Positions 1 to 5,362 of a stretch of DNA of 9,398 nucleotides are shown here, piece after piece. Numbering within the stretch: the first letter of the stretch is position 1; each line of letters starts with the position of its first letter. The notes under the pieces are model-generated. The model had not been told where the DNA came from. It did not search any database and was given only the letters and a program-made list of their open reading frames with translations. The translations under genes and the position numbers were made by a program. Origin of the DNA: Peptostreptococcaceae bacterium (GTDB lineage: Bacteria > Bacillota > Clostridia > Peptostreptococcales > Peptostreptococcaceae); assembly GCA_029983575.1 (NCBI GenBank), contig JASBZE010000066.1:1-9398 (forward strand). Direction: 5' to 3'.

Positions 1-32
1 AAAAACTGTATTTTTTTGTGGTAGGTGTAACA

Positions 33-55
33 TATGTCTTGACAACTAAGACATA
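33..55. repeat. Perfect inverted repeat, 8-bp stem
   Basis: TATGTCTT (33-40) and AAGACATA (48-55) are exact reverse complements around a 7-nt loop. No T-tract follows on either strand, so it is not an obvious intrinsic terminator. It lies about 190 bp upstream of the first small ORF. An operator or an RNA hairpin are both possible; nothing in the sequence decides between them. Confidence 0.45.
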
Positions 56-161
56 GATAACAAGATGTGCATTATAAAATATGGGAAAAACAAAATAAAA
101 GTGATAAAATAGAGTTGAGAAAAACAAATAGTACATGATAAGGTTGAAGATAAAAAATATT

Positions 162-207
162 GGGATAAGCTAGAACATGATATGATAGTTGTATCTTAAG
201 TTATCCC
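162..207. repeat. Inverted repeat upstream of the first small ORF
   Basis: GGGATAA (162-168) and TTATCCC (201-207) are exact 7-bp complements around a 32-nt AT-rich loop that itself can form GATA/TATC pairing. It ends about 30 nt before the ORF at 241 and just before that gene's RBS. It could be a leader hairpin or a binding site for a regulator. I see no clear -35/-10 pair in 1-240. Confidence 0.35.
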
Positions 208-240
208 TACTCCTAAAAAATATAGAAAGGATTAAATAAA

Positions 241-435
241 ATGAATGAGTTTTTAACATCAACGGAATATTATTTTTGTCCAGATTATAATAAGTATGTA
301 AAACGTGATAGGGGGATGTTTTACTGTATTAATAATGGTAAAGAGGTATTTAACGATTTTTATTCTAAAATTGACATAGGTTCAATTTACACTGAAGATA
401 TTACAGAGGAAGAGTATAATGAACAATTATACTAA
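241..435 (+). CDS. Small hypothetical protein (64 aa)
   Basis: This 64-residue acidic protein matches no family I recognise. The ATG is supported by GAAAGGA at 225-231, nine bases upstream. The sequence is rich in Tyr, Asp and Glu, contains two Cys (FCPDY near residue 13 and FYCINNGK near residue 29), and has no signal peptide or membrane segment. The C-terminus (ITEEEYNEQLY) is a charged helix of the sort that ends many small Firmicute accessory proteins. Its last 17 bases overlap the next ORF, which suggests translational coupling. By its company of three more small acidic proteins it may belong to an orphan immunity-type or mobile-element cargo cluster. That is inference only. Confidence 0.6.
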   Translation: MNEFLTSTEYYFCPDYNKYVKRDRGMFYCINNGKEVFNDFYSKIDIGSIYTEDITEEEYNEQLY

Positions 436-604
436 GAAAGCTAGATATTTAGGTAAGAGTGAGGGTATATCTTTAACTGAAAACAAGATGTATGAGATGT
501 TAGGATTTGAAAGTGGTTTTATAAGAATAATTGACGATACCAACGAAGATTATTTATATGATCCTGATTTGTTTGAAATATATGAAGAAGAATGCAAATA
601 TTGA
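419..604 (+). CDS. Small hypothetical protein (61 aa), possible SH3-like barrel
   Basis: This 61-aa protein starts at an ATG inside the 3' end of the preceding ORF, with a purine-rich AGAGGAAGAG RBS at 405-414. The pattern of alternating strands with a turn at DDTNED, preceded by GFIRII and followed by YLYDPDLFEI, resembles a widespread class of small Firmicute proteins. Those typically read K.YLG...L..GK.YEV...E.GWYRIIDD..EDYLY.P..F and are often predicted to be small beta-barrels. I recall such proteins mostly as hypotheticals, sometimes beside toxin-immunity genes; I cannot name a domain with certainty. There is no signal peptide, membrane segment or catalytic motif. The 17-bp overlap argues that it is co-translated with the gene at 241. 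Confidence 0.65.
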   Translation: MNNYTKKARYLGKSEGISLTENKMYEMLGFESGFIRIIDDTNEDYLYDPDLFEIYEEECKY

Positions 605-657
605 ATAAGAAGAAATGTTTTCTAATAAAGATTTTCAAATATTGAAGGTGAGATGAG

Positions 658-870
658 ATGAAGGAAAAAGAATTTACTTTTGAAGAAGAGCAACAAATGC
701 TATATGAAAGAATGCAAGCAGAGAGTTCTAGAGAACTAACTGAGACAGATGAGAAAATTGTCGAAGAACGATGGAAAAAAATTGAAGAATATGGGGAAAA
801 GTATTATAAAAAAAAGTACACTTTTAAATTAGAAGTGGTCAATGAAATCTTAAGAAAGGCAGGGGATTAA
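658..870 (+). CDS. Small charged helical hypothetical protein (70 aa)
   Basis: The ATG at 658 follows AAGGTGA (645-651) at good spacing; an ATG at 653 in another frame runs straight into a stop. The 70-aa product is almost wholly Glu/Lys-rich helix (KEKEFTFEEEQQML, KIVEERWKKIEEYGEKYY) with possible coiled-coil character. It has no Cys, no membrane segment and no recognisable catalytic motif. It follows the ORF ending at 604 by 53 bp and is separated from the next start by a single base, so it is probably co-transcribed and coupled to that gene. Function unknown. A small antitoxin or immunity-like partner is conceivable from size and charge, but nothing in the sequence shows it. Confidence 0.6.
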   Translation: MKEKEFTFEEEQQMLYERMQAESSRELTETDEKIVEERWKKIEEYGEKYYKKKYTFKLEVVNEILRKAGD

Positions 871-871
871 G

Positions 872-1099
872 GTGAGTAATGTTATCAAATTTGCAAACGA
901 CAAGGGTTATGAAAATGTTGAATTTTTGGGTGAGTATGATGGTGCAAAAGTGTATTCTGCTATATATAGAAATAATATGGAAACTTATATGGTTGGTTTA
1001 CCTGCCTGTATTTTAGATGATGGTGATATGTTAGAATGGGTTCAAGATGATAGGTCCTTTGAAATATTAAATAGTTTTTACCTAGAGGATGATTGTTAG
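872..1099 (+). CDS. Small hypothetical protein (75 aa), GTG start
   Basis: The GTG at 872 lies one base after the upstream stop codon and is preceded by AGGGGA (861-866). No better ATG exists in frame before residue 36. The 75-aa acidic protein begins NVIKFANDKGYENVEFLGEY, then has strand-like segments (AKVYSAIYR, METYMVGLPACILDD) and ends SFYLEDDC. The layout of a short N-terminal helix, an EFLGEYDGAKVY strand pair and a VGLP turn resembles small Firmicute hypotheticals encoded in operons with immunity-like genes. I cannot assign a domain. The tight one-base spacing indicates translational coupling with the 658-870 gene. No obvious terminator hairpin follows the stop, although a T-run occurs at 1105-1111. 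Confidence 0.6.
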   Translation: MSNVIKFANDKGYENVEFLGEYDGAKVYSAIYRNNMETYMVGLPACILDDGDMLEWVQDDRSFEILNSFYLEDDC

Positions 1100-1144
1100 A
1101 GGTGCTTTTTTATAGTACGAATTCCAAATAAGATGAGATAACAT

Positions 1145-1207
1145 ATGGCTAAAAATTCAGTTGATATGGATAAGAAAAATACTAAACCTATGATAGACCT
1201 AGACTGA
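1145..1207 (+). CDS. Possible 20-aa peptide or gene remnant
   Basis: ATG GCT AAA starts a 20-codon frame ending PMIDLD and a TGA. Only a weak purine stretch (GATGAGATA) lies upstream. The stop overlaps the start of a strong AAGGAGGAG ribosome-binding motif, as if another gene once followed. Codon-like composition (Asp, Lys and Asn rich) resembles the small ORFs upstream. It may be a decayed fifth member of that cluster. I do not recognise it, and chance is a real alternative. Confidence 0.2.
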   Translation: MAKNSVDMDKKNTKPMIDLD

Positions 1208-1347
1208 AGGAGGAGCTACTTGCTACACTCTATACGTCTGGTATCTATTATTTGAGATAAAATCCATAATAGAGTATATCGGAAAGATCGGAACTGACAC
1301 TACTCTCTTTGAAAAATATTTTTGAGATGATTAAATTTATATAAAAT

Positions 1348-1377
1348 TTGAATAAGATATGTGTTATATGGTATAAT
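1348..1377 (+). promoter_or_regulatory. Sigma-70-type promoter (TTGAAT - 18 bp - TATAAT)
   Basis: TTGAAT (1348-1353) and a perfect TATAAT (1372-1377) are separated by 18 bp, predicting transcription from about 1384 on the + strand. The first downstream signal is not a gene but a terminator-like hairpin at 1430-1455, so the default transcript may be only about 75 nt. Readthrough would enter the repeat pair at 1577-1686. Confidence 0.6.
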
Positions 1378-1429
1378 GTGAGTGTAAAAAATATTGTAGT
1401 TACTGTCCCATATATTTTAGGACGCAAAA

Positions 1430-1455
1430 AAAGGATGAGCGGCAACTCGTCTTTT
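1430..1455 (+). terminator. Terminator-like hairpin with A-rich / T-rich flanks
   Basis: GATGAG (1434-1439) pairs with CTCGTC (1446-1451) using one G-T wobble. The stem continues through AAAG/TTTT, giving roughly 10 bp with a 6-nt loop and four terminal T residues. The A-run on the 5' side also makes it usable as a terminator on the minus strand. It lies about 50 nt downstream of the promoter at 1348-1377. Confidence 0.45.
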
Positions 1456-1490
1456 AATATTGTTATTTTCTTTTGAAGTATCGTTCTGTA

Positions 1491-1601
1491 ATGAACGCAA
1501 CTAAAAGTGGGCAAACAAGACAATCCAATATTGTAGCTACAAATGTGCCCATATATTCACCCCCTTTCGTGGAGGGGGACGAAACTATTATTCCACAGTG
1601 A
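1491..1601 (+). CDS. Possible 36-aa peptide or gene fragment
   Basis: An ATG at 1491 opens 36 codons (start MNATKSGQTRQ, end GDETIIPQ) with no good RBS. The frame is uninterrupted through the CCCCCT/AGGGGG hairpin and into the first 36-bp repeat copy. In the second copy (1651-1686) the equivalent frame again reads DETII and continues for some 16 codons, but an upstream TGA at 1628-1630 cuts it off. The shared DETII could reflect a once-coding sequence or simple nucleotide duplication. An earlier partial copy at 1390-1423 matches at the DNA level but in a shifted frame, which argues against conserved coding. Product unknown. Confidence 0.2.
   Translation: MNATKSGQTRQSNIVATNVPIYSPPFVEGDETIIPQ
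1560..1578. repeat. GC-rich hairpin leading into the first 36-bp repeat
   Basis: CCCCCT (1560-1565) pairs perfectly with AGGGGG (1573-1578) around TTCGTGG. It sits directly before the GACGAAACTATTAT core of the first repeat copy. The second copy is preceded by an equivalent but different stem, GTCC (1637-1640) with GGAC (1651-1654). A third, GTCC/GGAC (1405-1408 / 1420-1423), occurs just after the promoter. Different bases but the same position suggest that the structure, not the sequence, matters. Confidence 0.45.
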
Positions 1602-1686
1602 GAGCCTTTTATACTTACGGACATTTATGACCGAAAGTCCTATATCAAAAGGACGAAACTATTATACTACAGAGTGAGTCTTTTAT
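1577..1686 (+). repeat. Pair of 36-bp imperfect direct repeats, 74-bp period
   Basis: Copy 1 (1577-1612) and copy 2 (1651-1686) align without gaps and match at 31 of 36 positions by eye. Both begin GGACGAAACTATTAT and end CTTTTAT or equivalent. They are separated by 38 bp. The dimensions resemble two CRISPR repeats around one spacer, but there is no third copy at that period, no cas gene, and the copies have diverged. Each follows a short hairpin, and the second copy overlaps the terminator at 1676-1698. A duplicated RNA regulatory module or a decayed duplication fits better. Confidence 0.55.
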
Positions 1687-1698
1687 GGGCTCTTTTTT
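1676..1698 (+). terminator. Probable intrinsic terminator with an alternative pairing partner
   Basis: GAGTC (1676-1680) pairs with GGCTC (1688-1692) around TTTTATG and is followed by six T residues. The stem is short and has one wobble. The same GGCTCT strand (1688-1693) is perfectly complementary to AGAGCC at 1601-1606 in the first 36-bp repeat. The two repeat copies could therefore compete for it, as in attenuation. Confidence 0.4.
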
Positions 1699-1721
1699 AG
1701 TGCGTAAAATGAGGTGATTTT

Positions 1722-1790
1722 TTGGAATATAAATATATGCTTAAAACAAATATTGCAGATAATAGGCGATTCTACTATTGTTTTTTATGA
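1722..1790 (+). CDS. Possible 22-aa peptide, TTG start
   Basis: A good GAGGTGA (1711-1717) lies just upstream of a TTG opening 22 codons (EYKYMLKTNIADNRRFYY region) that end at TGA 1788-1790. The RBS quality is better than chance would suggest, but the frame is tiny and unlike anything I recognise. It ends about 60 bp before the TatD-family gene. It may be the 5' stub of a deleted gene or a leader peptide. Confidence 0.22.
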   Translation: MEYKYMLKTNIADNRRFYYCFL

Positions 1791-1850
1791 AATTTACTAG
1801 CTTTATATGATAAAATTAGGTTATAGTTTGTGTTTTTATGGAGGTTTGTT

Positions 1851-2576
1851 ATGTTGGTTGATGCGCACAATCATTTGGATTTTTGGAGGGATGAGGTTTC
1901 TCTGATTAGGACGGTTGAGGAGTACGAGGTTTATACTTTGTGTATGTCTATGGATTATTCTAGTTATTTGAGATGTCTTAGGATGCCAGATTCTAGATTT
2001 TTGTTTAAGTGTTTTGGGATTCATCCTTGGCGTGTCAAGGGTTCTATTGATGTTTCGACGTATGAGGACGAGGTCAGGGCGTCTAAGGTTGTCGGCGAGG
2101 TAGGTCTGGATTTTCATTGGGCAAAGGACAGGTCTAAGTATTCTCATCAGGTTCAGGTCTTTAGGGATTTATGTCTTATCGCAAATAAGTATGATAAGAT
2201 GGTAAATGTTCATACTAAGGGAGCCGAGGCTGAGGTTTATGATATTTTAAAGGAGACTATGACCCCGGCGATTATTCATTGGTACGACGGTGGTGTCGAT
2301 GATTTCAATAAGTTAAAGGAGTTAGATACTTTGTTTACTATAAGTGTGGATGCCGGCTACAATGAGATGACCGATTATATTATCAAAAATACTCCTCTTG
2401 ATAGGTTGTTGACTGAGACTGATGGGGAGGGTTCGATGGAATGGGTCGATCCTGCGAAAAAGTCTTCGCCTCTTAGGGTCGTAGATATAGGCAAATACAT
2501 AGCAATGATCAAGGGCATGGATTATGATGAGGTAAGGGATAGGATTAATAAAAATTTTATAAGTAAGTTTTTATAG
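1851..2576 (+). CDS. TatD-family metal-dependent hydrolase
   Basis: This 241-aa protein is a TIM-barrel amidohydrolase-type nuclease/hydrolase of the TatD family, predicted cytosolic. Metal-ligand motifs are visible in family order: DAHNHLD (H6, H8), the turn FGIHPW (H58), GEVGLDFH with Glu83, VNVHTKG (H121), IIHWYDG (H143) and the late TETDGEG with Asp191. TatD proteins are usually about 250-260 aa, so this is slightly short, and sequence outside the motifs is divergent. I chose the ATG at 1851 because GGAGG (1840-1844) sits six bases upstream; a GTG at 1830 in frame lacks an RBS. Family members are divalent-cation-dependent DNases or 3'-5' exonucleases, and some are uncharacterised hydrolases. 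The exact substrate here cannot be told. It appears to be a single-gene unit. Confidence 0.9.
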   Translation: MLVDAHNHLDFWRDEVSLIRTVEEYEVYTLCMSMDYSSYLRCLRMPDSRFLFKCFGIHPWRVKGSIDVSTYEDEVRASKVVGEVGLDFHWAKDRSKYSHQVQVFRDLCLIANKYDKMVNVHTKGAEAEVYDILKETMTPAIIHWYDGGVDDFNKLKELDTLFTISVDAGYNEMTDYIIKNTPLDRLLTETDGEGSMEWVDPAKKSSPLRVVDIGKYIAMIKGMDYDEVRDRINKNFISKFL

Positions 2577-2949
2577 AATAATGGATGGTATATTTTCAGT
2601 CTAAAAATATGAATAGTAAAATAAGATTTTTGCCTATAATATTTTATAGGATAGCTAATTATTTTTAAAATTATAAATTAAATATAGGTATTTTTTAAAT
2701 TACGATTAATAATAAAGATTATAGATGAAGATATTACTTCTTTCGTTTATTATTTACCTTCCGATAAAAAATATCATATAATATAGTAAAAATAAGATGT
2801 ACTGCAAAAAAATATAATATAGTAAAAATAAGATGTAGTGCAGTAAAAAAATATAATATAGTAAAAATATAAATTGCGATTTAGATAAAAATAATTTTTT
2901 AATTTATGGAGAACAAAAAATGCAGTTAGTTTATTGAAGGAGGTGAATT
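2577..2949. other. 373-bp AT-rich spacer before recD2
   Basis: No gene is visible. A perfect CCTATAA/TTATAGG hairpin (2633-2650, 4-nt loop) about 55 bp after the TatD stop may be a weak terminator, though the nearest T-run starts about 10 bases later. Three direct repeats occupy 2776-2870. A short ATG frame near 2907 ends after seven codons. Several TATAAT strings occur within the repeats but none has a credible -35 partner, so the recD2 promoter cannot be placed. Confidence 0.5.
2776..2870 (+). repeat. Three-copy direct repeat, 36-39 bp period
   Basis: Copies start at 2776, 2812 and 2851, each with ATATAATATAGTAAAAATA. The first two continue to AAGATGTA(C/G)TGCA followed by an A-run; the third stops after the shared 19 bases. 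Period is 36 then 39 bp, the 3-bp difference being an extra GTA in copy 2. Each copy contains a TATAAT. It lies about 80-170 bp upstream of recD2. Confidence 0.75.
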
Positions 2950-5184
2950 ATGGTCAATCTTAAGGGGGAAGTACTTGAGGTACTTTTTTATAACGATGAA
3001 AATGGATATACTGTCGGCGTTATTTTTGATGAAAATATGGATGAGCCGGTCACTTTTGTCGGAAATCTTCCGCGTTTAAATATTGGGGAGGATATTCAGA
3101 TAGGCGGGGAGTGGACGGTTCACAAGACTTACGGCAAACAGTTAAAGGTCGAGCATTTTGAGTCGATTATGCCAACTACGACTACGGGAATTGAGAGATA
3201 CCTATCTTCCGGTTTGATAAAGGGTATAGGTCCTTCGATGGCGAGGAGGATTGTCACAAAGTTTGGTACGGAAACTATGGATATAATTCAAAATAAGCCG
3301 GAACTTTTGATGGAAGTGCATGGTATAGGAAAAAAGACCTTGGATAGGATTTTAAAGAGCTATTACCAAAATATAGGGCTTAGAAACATTATTATTGAGC
3401 TTGGACAATTTGGTATGACCGTCAATCAGTGTATTAAAATCTACAAGAAATTTAAAGAGAGAAGTATAGAGGTACTTAGACAAAATCCTTATGAAATTGC
3501 TGACAAGGTTAGCGGGATTGGGTTTAAGGCTATGGATAAGGTCGCCATTTCAATGGGTTATCCAGGAGATTCGCCCGATAGAATCACTCAGGCGATACTC
3601 TACATACTGAAGTTGGCTGCTAGTTCCGGGGGGCACAGTTTTCTACCGGAGAAGATTTTGATTTCCGAGACTGCGAAGTTGATTAGCATAGATGAAGATA
3701 AGGTCGTACCGGAGATTTCTGCGATGGCTTTTGAGGGAAAGGTCCAGATTGAAAAAGTCGGGATGGAAAATATAGTTTACCTCTACCAATTTTACAAGGC
3801 TGAATCCTATGTCACAAAGAAAATTATCGAGATTGCTAGTGATGAGGCTTTGGAGAATATGGATGAAGATGAGTTTGACGAGAGGATTGAAAATTTTGAA
3901 GAGGCAGGCGGTATTGAGCTGGCAAATCATCAAAGGATGGCGGTTTGGGAAGCTGTAAATTCTAAGTTTATGGTTCTTACTGGAGGTCCGGGAACTGGTA
4001 AGACGACTACTGTAAATGCAATTATAAATATTTTTGAAGCTATGCAGATGAGTGTGTTGCTCGCGGCACCGACTGGTAGGGCGGCAAAGAGGATGACTGA
4101 GACGACTTCTAGAGAGGCAAAGACTATACACAGACTTTTAGAGATGAATTTTGATGAGTCAGACTCCGCTATATTTCTAAAAAATGAGGAAGATCCGATT
4201 TTGGCGGACGTAATTATTATCGATGAGGCTTCTATGATCGATATTTCTTTGATGTACAATTTGTTAAAGGCAATTTCACCAGATACAAAGTTGATATTGG
4301 TTGGTGATAGCGATCAGTTGCCATCTGTTGGGGCAGGAAATGTACTAAAAGATATCATTAATTCAGGTATTGTAAATGTTGTGATGTTGAGTGAGATTTT
4401 TAGGCAATCAAAAGAGAGTTATATTATTAGAAATGCCCATCATATAAATCACGGAGAGCCTTTAGAGATAAACAATAAAGAGAGCGATTTTTTCTTTATA
4501 CCTAGGGATAATCCAGATATTATAACCGATGAGATAATTGGATTAATATCTACTAGACTTCCTAATTTCTTAGGCATTGATAAGTTAAAAGACATTCAGA
4601 TACTTTCTCCTATGAGAAGGGGAGAGCTAGGCGTCACAAATTTGAATTTAAAACTTCAAGACGCACTGAATCCTCAGGGAAATCACAAGGTTGAGGAGAA
4701 ATTTTCAAGTAGAACACTGAGAGTTGGAGACAAGGTTATGCAGGTTAGAAATAATTATGAAAAATCGCTTGAAGATGAGTTTGGAGAGGAAATTTCAAAG
4801 GGTGTGTACAATGGAGACATTGGCTATATTCATCATATCGACAAACCGAACAAAGAAGTTTTTGTAATTTACGACGATGAGAAGATAGCTGTTTACGACT
4901 ACGATGAACTCGATGAGATAGAGCATTGTTTTGCGACCACTATACATAAGAGTCAAGGGAGTGAATTTCCGGTAGTCATAATTCCGATAACTTGGGGACC
5001 GCCTATGCTACTGAACAGAAACCTGATTTATACGGCTGTTACGAGGGCGAAGAGAATGGTCGTACTAGTTGGCGAGTTTAGATATTTGGAACAGATGATT
5101 AGAAATACAAATGTTAATACGAGGTTTTCTTATTTGGATAACAGGCTGAAAAAACTTGGGGAGTTTATTGAAGAGCAGAGTTAA
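2950..5184 (+). CDS. recD2: RecD2-type superfamily 1 5'-3' DNA helicase
   Basis: This 744-aa protein has the full RecD2 (RecD-like, SF1B) layout of bacteria lacking RecBC partners. An N-terminal OB-like segment (1-75) is followed by helix-hairpin-helix DNA-binding repeats (SGLIKGIGPSMARRI, 87-101; MEVHGIGKKTLDRIL, 121-135). The helicase core runs through Walker A GGPGTGKTTT (345-354), motif Ia APTGRAAKRM (373-382), Walker B IIIDEAS (422-428), motif III VGDSDQLPSVGAG (451-463), the arginine-containing EIFRQ (482-486), motif V ATTIHKSQGSEF (662-673) and motif VI YTAVTRAKR (694-702). Length is normal. Start is set by a perfect AAGGAGGTGA at 2937-2946. It acts on DNA in repair and replication-fork maintenance. 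The stop codon lies inside the first unit of a 32-bp tandem array that continues to comF, with which it is probably co-transcribed. Confidence 0.97.
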   Translation: MVNLKGEVLEVLFYNDENGYTVGVIFDENMDEPVTFVGNLPRLNIGEDIQIGGEWTVHKTYGKQLKVEHFESIMPTTTTGIERYLSSGLIKGIGPSMARRIVTKFGTETMDIIQNKPELLMEVHGIGKKTLDRILKSYYQNIGLRNIIIELGQFGMTVNQCIKIYKKFKERSIEVLRQNPYEIADKVSGIGFKAMDKVAISMGYPGDSPDRITQAILYILKLAASSGGHSFLPEKILISETAKLISIDEDKVVPEISAMAFEGKVQIEKVGMENIVYLYQFYKAESYVTKKIIEIASDEALENMDEDEFDERIENFEEAGGIELANHQRMAVWEAVNSKFMVLTGGPGTGKTTTVNAIINIFEAMQMSVLLAAPTGRAAKRMTETTSREAKTIHRLLEMNFDESDSAIFLKNEEDPILADVIIIDEASMIDISLMYNLLKAISPDTKLILVGDSDQLPSVGAGNVLKDIINSGIVNVVMLSEIFRQSKESYIIRNAHHINHGEPLEINNKESDFFFIPRDNPDIITDEIIGLISTRLPNFLGIDKLKDIQILSPMRRGELGVTNLNLKLQDALNPQGNHKVEEKFSSRTLRVGDKVMQVRNNYEKSLEDEFGEEISKGVYNGDIGYIHHIDKPNKEVFVIYDDEKIAVYDYDELDEIEHCFATTIHKSQGSEFPVVIIPITWGPPMLLNRNLIYTAVTRAKRMVVLVGEFRYLEQMIRNTNVNTRFSYLDNRLKKLGEFIEEQS

Positions 5185-5362
5185 CGTGGAAATTGTATAA
5201 GTAAGAGCAAAGTTAATGTGGATATTTTGTGAAGAAGAGCAAGGTTAACGTGTAAATTGTATAAGTAAGAGTAAAGTTAACGTGGATATTTTGTGAAGAA
5301 GAGCAAGGTTAACGTGGATATTTTGTGAGGAAGAGCAAGGTTGACGGGGGTATTGTATGAGA
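5171..5362 (+). repeat. Six tandem 32-bp repeats spanning the recD2-comF junction
   Basis: Units run 5171-5202, 5203-5234, 5235-5266, 5267-5298, 5299-5330 and 5331-5362 without gaps. Each begins AAGAG(C/T)A(A/G)(A/G)GTT. Units 1 and 3 end in AATTGTATAAGT and units 2, 4 and 5 in TATTTTGTGA(A/G)G, so the order is A-B-A-B-B-C with a 64-bp higher-order period. Unit 1 contains the last recD2 codons and stop. Unit 6 is the most diverged: its changes create GGGGG (5346-5350) and the ATG (5357) that form the comF RBS and start. Confidence 0.92.

Larger units (their letters stand above)
1100..1850. other. 751-bp region without a convincing gene: promoter, hairpins, repeats, ORF remnants
   Basis: No reading frame here has a recognisable product. 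The stretch holds a sigma-70-type promoter at 1348-1377, a terminator-like hairpin at 1430-1455, a 36-bp imperfect direct repeat (1577-1612 and 1651-1686), a second terminator-like hairpin at 1676-1698, and at least three short ORFs with plausible starts (1145-1207, 1491-1601, 1722-1790). A further AAGGAGGAG RBS at 1207-1214 is followed only by 11 codons from a TTG. The mixture of good signals with very short frames looks like the decayed remains of genes, or a region expressing small RNAs or peptides. Confidence 0.5.

Noticed and set aside
39..78. Promoter using TTGACA at 39-44
   Set aside because: The -35 is perfect, but no acceptable -10 lies 16-18 bp downstream; the nearest TATAAA (73-78) is 28 bp away. 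The hexamer also falls within the hairpin at 33-55.
1248..1523. Minus-strand 91-aa frame with hydrophobic stretches
   Set aside because: It starts at a TTG without an RBS and runs antisense through the promoter and terminator hairpin of the + strand. Its hydrophobicity is explained by AT-rich codons.
1577..1686. Minimal CRISPR array (two 36-bp repeats, one 38-bp spacer)
   Set aside because: The dimensions fit, but the two copies differ at 5 of 36 positions, no third copy follows at the same period, and no cas gene or leader is visible. Only a genome-wide search for the repeat could revive the idea.
1836..2147. Minus-strand 103-aa frame opposite the TatD-family gene
   Set aside because: It overlaps the conserved metal-binding motifs on the coding strand and has no RBS.
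3643..4259. Minus-strand frames of 162 and 109 aa inside recD2
   Set aside because: They are shadows opposite conserved RecD2 helicase motifs, without start signals.
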